Assembly (NCBI GenBank): GCA_937902665.1
Contig: CALELM010000074.1
Span: forward strand, 1-64,000
DNA: 64,000 nucleotides
Reading direction: 5' to 3'
Source of the DNA: an uncultured Selenomonadaceae bacterium
GTDB lineage: Bacteria > Bacillota > Negativicutes > Selenomonadales > Selenomonadaceae
Part shown: positions 53,846 through 62,461 of the stretch, piece by piece
Layout: every line of letters begins with the position of its first letter
Numbering within the stretch: the first letter of the stretch is position 1
The notes under the pieces: generated by a model
Told to the model about the DNA's origin: nothing
The model's input: the letters and a program-made list of their open reading frames with translations, nothing else
Databases searched by the model: none
Program-made: the position numbers and the translations under genes

Positions 53846-55861
53846 TTATTTGTCATCGTAACGAGTTACATTGAATTTTGGTTCCGCCTGCACTACTTCT
53901 GATTCCGTTTCCACGGATTCTGGCGAAGCATTTCCTATTTCTGCAGGATCTCCGTCCTTGGAACCTTTCTCCTCCACTAGTGGCTTTTTCTCTCCGCTAT
54001 CCGAGGAATTCGGTGTGCTGTCATCTTCTTTTCTCTCCAAAAGAGGCTCTGCAATCTGCCCTGTTGCCAAAAGCTCCTCAAGCTGCTTGGCACTGAGTGT
54101 TTCTCGTTCCATCAACGAGTTTGCAATCAGCTCCAGCTTGTCACGATGTTCCGTCAGAATCTGGCGGCATTCCTCGTAGGCTTCCTCCATGTACCTGCGA
54201 ACTTCCTTGTCAATTTCGCAAGCAACCTCCTCGGAATAATTTCGCTGCTGGTTGAAATCCCTGCCCAAGAATACCTGATGCTCCTGACTTTCCCCGTAAG
54301 CAATCGGACCAAGCACATCGCTCATTCCGTACTGCATAATCATGCTCCGTACCACTCGGGATGCCTGCTGAATATCCTGCGAAGCCCCCGTGCTGATTTC
54401 CTTGAGAACGATTTCCTCTGCTACACGTCCTCCCATTGCAACCTTCAGCCGATCCATCAGCTCGCTTCTCGTTGCATAGGAACGATCCTCCTTGGGAAGC
54501 ATCAGCGTATAGCCGCCTGCCCGTCCACGAGGAATAATCGTTACCTTATGGACAGGATCCGCATGCTTCAGCATCATGCCGACCAAGGTGTGCCCACCTT
54601 CATGATAAGCAGTCAACCGTTTCTCGTCATCACTCATAACATGAGACTTCCTCTCCGGCCCTGCCATGACACGCTCAATGGATTCTTCCAATTCCTGCAT
54701 GAAAATCTTCTTTTTGTTGCGGCGAGCCGCAAGAAGTGCTGCCTCGTTGACCAAATTCGAAAGATCCGCTCCCGTAAAGCCCGGTGTGCGACGTGCAAGA
54801 ATATCCAAGTCCGCATTCTCTGCTACAGGTTTCCCCTTCGTATGAACCTTCAAGATAGCAAGCCTTCCCCGTACATCAGGCTTATCAACAACAATCTGGC
54901 GGTCAAAACGTCCCGGACGAAGAAGTGCCGGATCCAAGATATCTGGACGGTTCGTTGCTGCTATGATAATAATGCCCTCATTTGCCGCAAAACCATCCAT
55001 CTCCACAAGCAGTTGATTGAGCGTCTGCTCACGCTCATCATGACCGCCGCCGACACCTGCACCACGCTGACGGCCGACTGCATCTATTTCATCAATGAAC
55101 ACGATACATGGGGCATTCCTCTTTGCCTGCTCAAAAAGGTCACGCACACGGGAAGCGCCGACACCAACGAACATTTCTACAAAATCCGAACCGCTGATGG
55201 AAAAGAACGGTACGCCAGCCTCGCCTGCGACTGCCTTGGCAAGCAAGGTCTTTCCTGTCCCCGGAGGGCCAAAAAGCAGTACGCCCTTTGGGATTCTTGC
55301 CCCAAGGTCATTGTACTTCTTCGGCTGCTTGAGAAACTCAACCACTTCCTCCAGCTCCTGCTTTGCCTCGTCAGCCCCTGCCACATCGGAAAACATGACC
55401 TTGCTCTTGTCACCGATACTCACACGGGCACGGCTCTTGCCAAAGGACATCACGCCGCGCCCTCCGCCGCCTTGCGTCTGCTGCATGAAAAAGAACCACA
55501 AGCCAACCAGCAAAAGAATTGGCAGGATAGACGAAAGTAGCGCAGACCACCAAGGAGGTTCCGGCGGATTCTCTGCCCGAATATCAACATTCTTTGCCTG
55601 AAGCTTCTCCAAAAGCTTGGAATCGCCGTTTGGCTGGCTCGGCGTAATCGTTATGAACTCCGTGCCGTCTGCCAAGGTTCCGCGAATCGTATTGTTGACC
55701 AACGTAACCTTAGAAACTTCGCTCTGCTCCACTTTTTGCAGGAATTCCGTATAATCCACTTCATGCTTCGCTACCGATCTCGTTGAATAATAATCAATGA
55801 TTGAAATAGCAACCATGATAATCAGCAAATAGAAACCCACATTGCGTATAAATTTATTCAA
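53846..55861 (-). CDS. ftsH: Membrane AAA+ zinc protease FtsH
   Basis: 671 residues from TTG 55861 (GGAGG eight bases upstream). Two membrane helices (about 8-24 and 104-122) flank a periplasmic part. AAA motifs: [17 protein letters not shown] (Walker A), [17 protein letters not shown] (Walker B), second region of homology [20 protein letters not shown]. Protease site [13 protein letters not shown]. It degrades misassembled membrane proteins. The C-terminal 60 residues are acidic and low-complexity. Preceded by promoter repeat copy D. Confidence 0.97.
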   Translation of the reverse strand: MNKFIRNVGFYLLIIMVAISIIDYYSTRSVAKHEVDYTEFLQKVEQSEVSKVTLVNNTIRGTLADGTEFITITPSQPNGDSKLLEKLQAKNVDIRAENPPEPPWWSALLSSILPILLLVGLWFFFMQQTQGGGGRGVMSFGKSRARVSIGDKSKVMFSDVAGADEAKQELEEVVEFLKQPKKYNDLGARIPKGVLLFGPPGTGKTLLAKAVAGEAGVPFFSISGSDFVEMFVGVGASRVRDLFEQAKRNAPCIVFIDEIDAVGRQRGAGVGGGHDEREQTLNQLLVEMDGFAANEGIIIIAATNRPDILDPALLRPGRFDRQIVVDKPDVRGRLAILKVHTKGKPVAENADLDILARRTPGFTGADLSNLVNEAALLAARRNKKKIFMQELEESIERVMAGPERKSHVMSDDEKRLTAYHEGGHTLVGMMLKHADPVHKVTIIPRGRAGGYTLMLPKEDRSYATRSELMDRLKVAMGGRVAEEIVLKEISTGASQDIQQASRVVRSMIMQYGMSDVLGPIAYGESQEHQVFLGRDFNQQRNYSEEVACEIDKEVRRYMEEAYEECRQILTEHRDKLELIANSLMERETLSAKQLEELLATGQIAEPLLERKEDDSTPNSSDSGEKKPLVEEKGSKDGDPAEIGNASPESVETESEVVQAEPKFNVTRYDDK

Positions 55862-55906
55862 TACCTGCTCCTCCCTCTTTCCCGAACGCATACCACACTA
55901 ATGTAA

Positions 55907-55946
55907 ATTATAACGCAATCATTCAGGAAAATGCAACGCATTTTCC
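55907..55946 (-). repeat. Promoter-linked palindrome, copy D (before ftsH)
   Basis: On the minus strand TTGCAT (55931-55936), 18 bases, TATAAT (55907-55912). Inverted repeat GGAAAATGC-AAC-GCATTTTCC (55926-55946) covers the -35. Located in the hpt-ftsH gap, 46 bases before the ftsH start. Confidence 0.8.
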
Positions 55947-55968
55947 TCACGCAGCCTTTCTGGAAACT

Positions 55969-56529
55969 TCACGCATCTTCTTTTTCATAAATCTCACGCT
56001 TCAATATGCCAACATAAGGAAGATTTCGATACCTGCCTGCATAATCCAGCCCATATCCCACCAGAAACTCATCCGGCACCTCAAACCCACAGTAATCAAT
56101 CTCCACCTTTTCCTTGCGGCGAGATGCCTTGTCCATCAAGGCGCACAGCTTTAGGCTTGCAGGGTTCTTCCTGCGCAAATAATCCAGCAGGTAATGCATG
56201 GTAATGCCGGAATCCACAATATCCTCAATCAGAATCAAATGCTTTCCTTCCACACCGTAGCTGAAATCCTTCTTTATCTCCACAGAACCCGAAGATTCCG
56301 CACAGTTTCCATAGCTGGACGCAATTATAAAGTCAAATTTTACCGGCAAGGAAATCGCACGGACCAAATCCGCAAAAAATATAGCTGCCCCCTTTAGCAT
56401 GCCTACGCAATAGATTTCCCCTTCCACACCTTCATATTCCTTGGAAATCTGTCCTGCAAGCGCCTTGATTCTTTCCCTTATCTGCTCCTCCGAAAAAAGA
56501 ACCTCCCTGATATCATTCTCCAGCATCAT
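55969..56529 (-). CDS. hpt: Hypoxanthine phosphoribosyltransferase
   Basis: 186 residues with the PRPP loop HLILIEDIVDSGITMHYLLD, the flexible loop area DFIIASSYGNCAESSG, and the purine site DEFLVGYGLDYAGRYRNLPY. It salvages hypoxanthine and guanine. It overlaps tilS by about 17 bases, the common tilS-hpt-ftsH order. Confidence 0.96.
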   Translation of the reverse strand: MMLENDIREVLFSEEQIRERIKALAGQISKEYEGVEGEIYCVGMLKGAAIFFADLVRAISLPVKFDFIIASSYGNCAESSGSVEIKKDFSYGVEGKHLILIEDIVDSGITMHYLLDYLRRKNPASLKLCALMDKASRRKEKVEIDYCGFEVPDEFLVGYGLDYAGRYRNLPYVGILKREIYEKEDA

Positions 56530-57898
56530 ACGCCACCCCGTTCCTCTGCATAATCCTTAAATACAATATTTTCCCCGAGGCCTGTCCCACAGAACACAAA
56601 ACAGAACGACGAACCCCAGGAACCCAAAGCACATGCTCCCCGTCCGTAACCACAGGCAGGGAATTCCTCCGTTCTCTTGGAATCTTCTCATCAATCAAGA
56701 GTTTTTTCAGGGACTTGCCACCTCCACGAAGCTGTATCCTGTCTCCCGCCTGCCTTGCCCGCACAAAAAGCCGCCTGACCTGTTCCCCATCGCAATAATA
56801 TTCGTTTGCTTCCGTATGCTTCGGCACAAAAGAAATATACTCCGCAACTAGGGAAAAGCCAAACGCAGGAAGTTCCGTAATTCCGGGAACCGTCAGCAAA
56901 ACCTCCTGCACCTGCTCTCCTTCCCTGCATTCCTGCACCAGAGAAAACCAGCCATAGGAAACCCTTCCTGTCACCTTGCCGGGAAGCTGTACCACGGTTC
57001 CTGTCCTTCCCCGCAAAATCAAGTCACGCATTGCCTCAAAATGAACAAATCCAAAATCCTTGCAGCCAATGCCACATTCCCTGAGAAACTTCCTTAAAAT
57101 CTCTCTTTGCAGAATTGCGCTGCAAGAAGAAAATTCCTTCACGGAAAGGCATTTCCCCACGCAAACATTTTCCCATGCAGCCTCCAAATCCAGTGCAAGC
57201 TGCTCCGTCATCTCCGCAGCAAGCACCGAAAGCCTGCACAACGCTTCCGTAATTTGCGGATTGTACTGCGCAGAGAGCTGCGGCAAAAGCTCCAGCCGCA
57301 GCCGGTTCCTCTGGCAGTCCGCAATATCATTGGTGGCATCATGCCTTGGCTCAATCCCTTGTTCCCTGCAAAACGCCTCCAATTCCGACTTCCTCGCACA
57401 AAGAAGCGGACGGACGATGCACCCATTCTTCGGACGCATGGCTGCCAGCCCCTCCATGCCCGTTCCCCGCAGAATACGCATCAATACAGTCTCCGCTTGG
57501 TCATCGGCATGGTGCGCCGTTGCAATCACATCAAATCCCAGCAAATTGCGCTGCCTCTCAAAAAAATCATAGCGAAGCTCCCTCGCCATAGTCTCCAAGG
57601 AAAGCCCTCGTTCCTTGGAAAGTCGCAACACATCCGCTGACTCCTGAACATACTGCAAGTCATGATTCTTGCAGTACGCCTCAACAAAACACGCATCCGC
57701 AAGGGAGTCTTCCCCCCGTATGCCATGCTCAAAATGAGCAACACAGATCCGAAGCCGAAGCAAGCTTCTCCACCTGCGGAAAAGCTCCAAAAGCGCCATC
57801 GAATCCGCACCGCCGGAACAGGCAACAATCGCGCCCATGCCTGGAAGCAAAATCTGCTGCTCCTTAATATAACGCTCTACCTTCTGAACAAAATCCAT
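56513..57898 (-). CDS. tilS: tRNA(Ile)-lysidine synthase TilS
   Basis: 461 residues. N-type ATP pyrophosphatase loop VACSGGADSMALLELFRRW, ATAHHADDQAETVLMRILRG, and RPLLCARKSELEAFCREQ; C-terminal TilS domain from about 380. It converts the wobble C of tRNA-Ile to lysidine. ATG 57898 with GGAAAG just upstream is preferred to longer frames that run through the terminator at 57915. Confidence 0.95.
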   Translation of the reverse strand: MDFVQKVERYIKEQQILLPGMGAIVACSGGADSMALLELFRRWRSLLRLRICVAHFEHGIRGEDSLADACFVEAYCKNHDLQYVQESADVLRLSKERGLSLETMARELRYDFFERQRNLLGFDVIATAHHADDQAETVLMRILRGTGMEGLAAMRPKNGCIVRPLLCARKSELEAFCREQGIEPRHDATNDIADCQRNRLRLELLPQLSAQYNPQITEALCRLSVLAAEMTEQLALDLEAAWENVCVGKCLSVKEFSSCSAILQREILRKFLRECGIGCKDFGFVHFEAMRDLILRGRTGTVVQLPGKVTGRVSYGWFSLVQECREGEQVQEVLLTVPGITELPAFGFSLVAEYISFVPKHTEANEYYCDGEQVRRLFVRARQAGDRIQLRGGGKSLKKLLIDEKIPRERRNSLPVVTDGEHVLWVPGVRRSVLCSVGQASGKILYLRIMQRNGVAYDAGE

Positions 57899-57914
57899 TT
57901 TTCTTTCCATAAGC

Positions 57915-57942
57915 AAAAAGGGGACGTGCCATGCACGTCCCC
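57915..57942 (-). terminator. Terminator between the S1-domain gene and tilS
   Basis: GGGGACGTGC and GCACGTCCCC pair perfectly over ten bases with a three-base loop, followed by five T on the minus strand. It is seven bases after the S1 gene stop. tilS begins directly past the T-run, so it needs read-through or a promoter within the hairpin region. Confidence 0.88.
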
Positions 57943-57948
57943 AAACCA

Positions 57949-58413
57949 TCAATCCGATCTGCGGGAACCACGTCCCCCACGCTTGGAATCCGTCTTCCGA
58001 CGCAAATCCGTAAGTCTCTCATCGCTGTCCTTGAGGAACTTGGATAACTTATCTTCAAAGGATGCCGTTGAATTATTGAACCTGCTGCCTCCCGCCGGCT
58101 TCCTGAAATCCCTCTGCCCATACGATGGGCGGCTCACCGGACGGGCAGGAGTCTCAGCCGAAGATTCCTCCGTCTTCTTTTGCTGTGCCTGCTTCACGGA
58201 AAGCCCTATCTTCCCTTTCTCGTCAATCGTCAAAATCTTGACCTTGACCTTATCCTTTTCCTTCAGGAAATCGTGGACATCCTTCACATAAACATCAGCA
58301 ACCTCCGAAATATGAACAAGCCCAACCTTGCCCTCGGGAAGTTCAACAAAAGCACCAAAATTCGTAATGCCTGTTACAACGCCTTCCACTATGCTGCCTA
58401 CTTCAATGGACAA
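57949..58413 (-). CDS. S1 RNA-binding domain protein (YabR-like)
   Basis: 154 residues: one S1 domain (GSIVEGVVTGITNFGAFVEL, GLVHISEVADVYVKDVHDFL, about 5-75) then a basic, disordered tail. TTG start behind GGAGG. The family, often called general stress protein 13 or YabR, sits between divIC/ftsB and tilS in Firmicutes. Ribosome association is known for relatives; the precise role is unclear. Confidence 0.88.
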   Translation of the reverse strand: MSIEVGSIVEGVVTGITNFGAFVELPEGKVGLVHISEVADVYVKDVHDFLKEKDKVKVKILTIDEKGKIGLSVKQAQQKKTEESSAETPARPVSRPSYGQRDFRKPAGGSRFNNSTASFEDKLSKFLKDSDERLTDLRRKTDSKRGGRGSRRSD

Positions 58414-58491
58414 AACGATTCTTCCTCCTTAAACGTGCCAAACGCACAAACTTAACTCTCCACACCGTAAAACCTTCTGCACAAAAGCCCC

Positions 58492-58794
58492 CTATCTGGA
58501 AGCCTTCTTCCCCATGCTGTAAGGAAGCTCCCCCGGCTTCGTCATGCCAAGCTCCTCACGAGCGATCTGCTCTACATGACTCAAGTCATTCAACTGCTCA
58601 CGTTCCTGCTTCAGTCTTTCATTTTCACTTGCCGCTTCCTGCAATCTGACTTTCGCCGATTCCTGTTCCAAACTGATCTGACCCAAGTGCGTCTGCTGAG
58701 AAATCAATACAGATATGAAGTAAATGCCCAGAGCGGCAATGAGCGGTACAAACCAGTTGACCGTCCGCCTTCTTCTGCTCCTTCCCTGTTCCAC
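58492..58794 (-). CDS. Septum formation initiator FtsB/DivIC
   Basis: 100 residues: short basic cytoplasmic start, one membrane helix (FVPLIAALGIYFISVLIS), a coiled coil (about 35-70) and the conserved EQIAREELGMTKPGELPY end. It works with FtsL and DivIB/FtsQ at the septum. GTG start behind GGGGG. Confidence 0.9.
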   Translation of the reverse strand: MEQGRSRRRRTVNWFVPLIAALGIYFISVLISQQTHLGQISLEQESAKVRLQEAASENERLKQEREQLNDLSHVEQIAREELGMTKPGELPYSMGKKASR

Positions 58795-58853
58795 AAATCA
58801 TTCCCCCAAAATACTGCACGCATCTAACAAGTCTTCACAACCACACATATTTT

Positions 58854-58882
58854 ATCATACAAAGATTTCCGTGATTCTGCAA
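58854..58882 (-). promoter_or_regulatory. Promoter of the ftsB/divIC gene
   Basis: On the minus strand TTGCAG (58877-58882), 17 bases, TATGAT (58854-58859), about 60 bases before the GTG start. Confidence 0.6.
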
Positions 58883-58896
58883 GTATTTTATGAGAA

Positions 58897-59367
58897 TTAT
58901 TTTTCTGACCACTGGTAATATTCAGTGGAAGCAATGCGTCGGTAAACAGATTTGCAATACGGACAAGAAAAATGCGGCTTCACATTCTCAAAATCCGGCT
59001 TTCCGTCCACAATGCGGACAGCCTGTCCCTCCACGAAATCCATTCGGTCGCCGCACCGAGGACAAGCGCACTTCCCATCTGCCTCACGCTTGAGAACCAT
59101 TGGCTGAAGATCGCCTGTCTTGATGACTCTCTTTGGCTTCAATGCCTCAGGCAATGGATACTCGTCATAATATCCTGAATTGAGCAACTCCTGATAATAA
59201 ACACCGCAGGAAACGCAGGTATACTTCGGCAGCGTAGACGACATATCCACCCTGCCATCCACTATGCTGACCGCTCCCCCTGCTACATAATCCAGCACTT
59301 TCCCGCATTTTGGACATAAAAATTTCTTGTTTTCATTAAGCTGCAACTTCATTACTGTCATATCCAT
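58897..59367 (-). CDS. Duplicated zinc-ribbon protein, unassigned
   Basis: 156 residues made of two tandem halves. Each half has a CxxC, a V.IVDG+.D strand, then a P+.+C..C...Y block (CPKCGKVLDYVAGGAVSIVD with CVSCGVYY; CPRCGDRMDFVEGQAVRIVD with CPYCKSVYRR). Eight cysteines would bind two zincs. I see no helicase, nuclease or enzyme motif. The start is uncertain; ATG 59367 lacks a strong ribosome site. The repeated build suggests RNA, DNA or protein binding, which is inference. Confidence 0.7.
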   Translation of the reverse strand: MDMTVMKLQLNENKKFLCPKCGKVLDYVAGGAVSIVDGRVDMSSTLPKYTCVSCGVYYQELLNSGYYDEYPLPEALKPKRVIKTGDLQPMVLKREADGKCACPRCGDRMDFVEGQAVRIVDGKPDFENVKPHFSCPYCKSVYRRIASTEYYQWSEK

Positions 59368-59492
59368 CACCAAATCCAAATATCAAGTTTTCTGTTCCTG
59401 CTCTTTGCCTCACCCGTTCTGCTCCCACTACTTATTGTTTCAATCTTTTTTCTAAAAAACCTTCTGAATTCCCCATGAAACTGCAAATTTTT

Positions 59493-60617
59493 TTACTGTG
59501 CAGGCATATTGCCCAAATGTCTTGCAATCACCTCTGCCGCCTGCGGGCGTGCGCAGGAAAGTGCCGCCTCCCGCATGGCAGCCAGCTGCGAAGGAGCCGA
59601 AAGAACCTGCTCCGCGGCATAAGCAAGGCTTTCGCCATGATGCACCCAAACAGCCGCCCCATGACAAGACGCATAAACCGCATTTTCCGTCTCAGGTCCC
59701 GGAATCGGTTCACGCAGGAGCATAGGAAGCCCCATCACAAATGCCTCGCTCATCGTGAGCGCCCCCGGCTTCGTAACGAGAACATCCGAAACCGCCATCA
59801 GAAGCCCTATCTCATTGGTATATCCCCAAATATCTATCTCATGGCGCGACCTTTTCTTCTGCTCCTCTGCCTGCTGCTTAAGCTCCTCATTATGCCCAGC
59901 CACAGTCAAAATCCTGAGCGGCATCTTGACCCGCTCCAGCTCCTCCAGCGTTTCCTTTATGCCGCCAAGACCAAGCCCGCCCCCCATCAGCAGGACAACC
60001 TTCTCATCCTCCAAAACGCCAAGCCTTTTTCTTGCCTCCGACCTCCCCGGCACACGAGCGGCATTGCTGTCCACGGCAATGCCGGACGAAATGACTCTTT
60101 CTTTTGAAAAGCCCATCGATACCAGTCCGTCCCGCATTTCCTCTGTTGCCGTAAAATAGAAATCCACTTGTGGGTAAATCCAAATCTGATGCAGGGAATA
60201 ATCTGTCAGCACAGCTGCAATCCGAAAACCATCCATGCCCATTCTCTTGCAAAGAGCCGCCGCCCCTTCCGGAAATGGATGCGTACAGACCAAAATATCC
60301 GGCTGGTACTTTTTCAAAATGCGCTTCATCGTTCGGTACATCGTAACGGCAAACATATTCTGTGCCATAACACCGCTCGAACCAGCCCCCGATACCTTGT
60401 AGCACACATCATACAGATTCGGCACAAATGCCAGCATGCGTAGATAAAGCCGTTTCAAAAAACTATTGAACCACGACGTCTCCTCTGACATGAAGTCTAT
60501 CGTCAGGACTTCGTCCTGCGGATACTGCTTTCTAAGCTCCGCTTCCACTGCCTCCGCCGCCTTGATATGCCCTGAGCCAATGGAGGCTGTCATTATGAGG
60601 AATCTCCTTTTTTTCAT
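59493..60617 (-). CDS. UgtP/MGDG-synthase-like glycosyltransferase
   Basis: 374 residues of the GT28 MurG-like group: N-terminal MGDG synthase domain (LIMTASIGSGHIKAAEAVEA) and C-terminal donor-binding domain (VLLMGGGLGLGGIKETLEEL, DVLVTKPGALTMSEAF). Members add hexose to diacylglycerol to make membrane glycolipids or lipoteichoic-acid anchors. ATG 60617 follows GAGGGG. Lipid acceptor is inferred from family. Confidence 0.85.
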   Translation of the reverse strand: MKKRRFLIMTASIGSGHIKAAEAVEAELRKQYPQDEVLTIDFMSEETSWFNSFLKRLYLRMLAFVPNLYDVCYKVSGAGSSGVMAQNMFAVTMYRTMKRILKKYQPDILVCTHPFPEGAAALCKRMGMDGFRIAAVLTDYSLHQIWIYPQVDFYFTATEEMRDGLVSMGFSKERVISSGIAVDSNAARVPGRSEARKRLGVLEDEKVVLLMGGGLGLGGIKETLEELERVKMPLRILTVAGHNEELKQQAEEQKKRSRHEIDIWGYTNEIGLLMAVSDVLVTKPGALTMSEAFVMGLPMLLREPIPGPETENAVYASCHGAAVWVHHGESLAYAAEQVLSAPSQLAAMREAALSCARPQAAEVIARHLGNMPAQ

Positions 60618-60660
60618 CGAAATATCCCCTCGTGTTTTGATAACCCCATTGTACCACACT

Positions 60661-61440
60661 TCAAGCAGTCAATCCACCATCTACATTCCATGCTGCCCCA
60701 GTTACAAAAGAAGCTGCTTTTGATGCAAGAAACACGATCACGGCTGCCGCCTCCCTTGCAGTACCAATCCGCCCCATAGGATAAACAGACGACATCTCAC
60801 GCAATGCCTCCTCCCGTGACATAGGGGCTGCCTCTGCCTGCCGTTCCGTAAGCGGTGTCAAGATATCGCCAGGGCAAACGCAATTCACCCTCACGCCGAG
60901 ACTTGCCAAATCAAGTGCCAAAGACTTGGTAAGCATCACGACTGCCCCCTTCGAGGCAGAATACGCACTGCATCCATAATTCCCGTGAATCCCCGCATCC
61001 GAAGCAACATTTACAATGGCAGAGCCTTCCTGCTCCCTGAGCTTCGGCAAAGCCGCCTGGCACATGAAATAGGTTCCCTTCACATTGATTTCCATAATCC
61101 TGTCAAAAGCCCTCTCTGTCATATCCTCAAGAGGAGACTCCATATAAATGCCAGCAGAATTTATCAGCAGGTTCAGCTTGCCAAAGCGTTGCACCGTTTC
61201 ATCTGCCAACCGCCTGCAATCCTTCACGCAGGAAACATCACCCTGCAAAAAAAAAGCCCGTTCCCGAACGGCTTCCGGACATGCAAGGAGCGCCTCCCTG
61301 CCACGCTCTGCTGACCGTCCCGCTAAAGCAACGGATGCGCCCCGTTCCAGCAACATTCTCGCCGTTTCCAGACCAATGCCGGATGTACCGCCAGTAATCA
61401 AGGCAACACTTCCCGCCATGTCCTGCTCCAAGCTAATCAT
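60661..61440 (-). CDS. Short-chain dehydrogenase/reductase
   Basis: 259 residues, classical SDR: cofactor loop ALITGGTSGIGLETARMLL, NSAG, Ser in NVASDAG, and YSASKG with catalytic Tyr and Lys. The residue after strand beta-2 is in the GRSAERG block, suggesting NADP. Substrate unknown (FabG-like in general form). ATG 61440 behind AGGATAGAAAGG, or MAG at 61419. The hup terminator precedes it. Confidence 0.85.
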   Translation of the reverse strand: MISLEQDMAGSVALITGGTSGIGLETARMLLERGASVALAGRSAERGREALLACPEAVRERAFFLQGDVSCVKDCRRLADETVQRFGKLNLLINSAGIYMESPLEDMTERAFDRIMEINVKGTYFMCQAALPKLREQEGSAIVNVASDAGIHGNYGCSAYSASKGAVVMLTKSLALDLASLGVRVNCVCPGDILTPLTERQAEAAPMSREEALREMSSVYPMGRIGTAREAAAVIVFLASKAASFVTGAAWNVDGGLTA

Positions 61441-61453
61441 CCTTTCTATCCTC

Positions 61454-61483
61454 AAAAAAGCCGGGTTCTCTGCGAACCCGGCT
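61454..61483 (-). terminator. Terminator after hup
   Basis: AGCCGGGTTC and GAACCCGGCT pair over ten bases with a five-base loop, followed by six T on the minus strand, 17 bases after hup. Confidence 0.92.
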
Positions 61484-61499
61484 CAAAAAGCTTTTTCTT

Positions 61500-61778
61500 T
61501 TATTTGTTATTTACAACGTCCTTCAGTGCCTTGCCTGCCTTGAATACTGGATTCTTGGAAGCCGGAATCTGGATTGTCTCACCATTGCTTGGATTACGGC
61601 CCTCACGAGCAGCGCGCTCCTTCACCTCAAATGTACCAAATCCAATCAATTGAACCTTATCGCCCTCAAGAAGAGCCGCCTCAATGCTTGCAAATACAGC
61701 ATTTACTGCCTTTTCTGCATCCTTTTTCGGCAAACCAGCCTTTTCAGCCACATTAGCTACCAATTCAGTCTTGTTCAC
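61500..61778 (-). CDS. hup: Nucleoid protein HU
   Basis: 92 residues from GTG 61778 with GGGAGG eight bases upstream ([20 protein letters not shown]). The DNA-binding arm carries [20 protein letters not shown] and [20 protein letters not shown]. Typical HU length. It bends and packs DNA. A promoter lies at 61851-61879. Confidence 0.97.
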   Translation of the reverse strand: MNKTELVANVAEKAGLPKKDAEKAVNAVFASIEAALLEGDKVQLIGFGTFEVKERAAREGRNPSNGETIQIPASKNPVFKAGKALKDVVNNK

Positions 61779-61850
61779 AATCGTAGCCTCCCTTTCAAAA
61801 ATGTTACGACAGGAAACGAGGTCATCGCCATCATTTCCCTTACCTTCCAA

Positions 61851-61879
61851 AATGTATCAGAAAACCCTTTAAAAATCAA
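61851..61879 (-). promoter_or_regulatory. hup: Promoter of hup
   Basis: On the minus strand TTGATT (61874-61879), 17 bases, TACATT (61851-61856), about 70 bases before the GTG. Confidence 0.65.
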
Positions 61880-61931
61880 GTGTTTCCACTAAAAAAATAC
61901 AAAAAGCATGAACCATTTAGGGTGATGTCCT

Positions 61932-61966
61932 ATTTGATGACAGATGACACATCAAATAAATGTGTC
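61932..61966 (-). other. Two overlapping, mutually exclusive hairpins
   Basis: ATTTGATG (61932-61939) pairs with CATCAAAT (61950-61957); GACACAT (61946-61952) pairs with ATGTGTC (61960-61966). The arms share bases, so only one can form. Located between the 94-aa gene and hup. No T-run follows either, so a plain terminator is unlikely. Confidence 0.4.
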
Positions 61967-61992
61967 GCTTTGTCTCACACTATTATTTATTT

Positions 61993-62277
61993 TCATAATT
62001 CGTCTTCATTATCATAATTCCAAGAATAATATTCATCATACCGTTCCTGAAGCATCTTTCGTTCATCAGCAAAACCACTATTGCGCAATTCTTCAATAGT
62101 TCTCTCTATCTCAAGCTCTTCGGCAGGACTAAGCATACCGCCCTGATTCAACAACTCTTCTGCCCTCGCTATAGCTTCTGCCAACTCTTCCTCATCGAAT
62201 TCATGTTCTATAGTATCCTGCTCATGGTTTTCTCTTTTCTCCCCAAACAGAACGCGCATCACAGACTGAAAAAACAT
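61993..62277 (-). CDS. Small acidic hypothetical protein
   Basis: 94 residues from ATG 62277 with AGGAGG six bases upstream. A short hydrophobic, basic start (FFQSVMRVLFGEKRE) is followed by an acidic helical region rich in Glu (EEELAEAIARAEELLNQGG) and a Tyr/Asp tail. No family recognised. It is downstream of lysS, behind the lysS terminator, so transcribed on its own. Confidence 0.55.
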   Translation of the reverse strand: MFFQSVMRVLFGEKRENHEQDTIEHEFDEEELAEAIARAEELLNQGGMLSPAEELEIERTIEELRNSGFADERKMLQERYDEYYSWNYDNEDEL

Positions 62278-62401
62278 TTTCTTCCTCCTGCACAACAGAA
62301 ACCATAAACAAAAACCTCTTTCTGTTTCAAGCACATGCCATCAAGTGCATCAGATGACGTATCGCAATAAGCTTCGCAAATTCAATTCGGGCATCTGCTC
62401 G

Positions 62402-62431
62402 AAAAAAGAATCTCCTGTCACCAAGAGATTC
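62402..62431 (-). terminator. Terminator after lysS
   Basis: GAATCTC and GAGATTC arms with a 10-base loop, followed by six T on the minus strand, 30 bases after the lysS stop. Confidence 0.85.
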
Positions 62432-62461
62432 TTTTGAGCATACGCACTTTATTCATAAATT

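Noticed and set aside
54146..55540. 464-codon plus-strand frame
   Set aside because: Antisense to ftsH, whose motifs are all intact.
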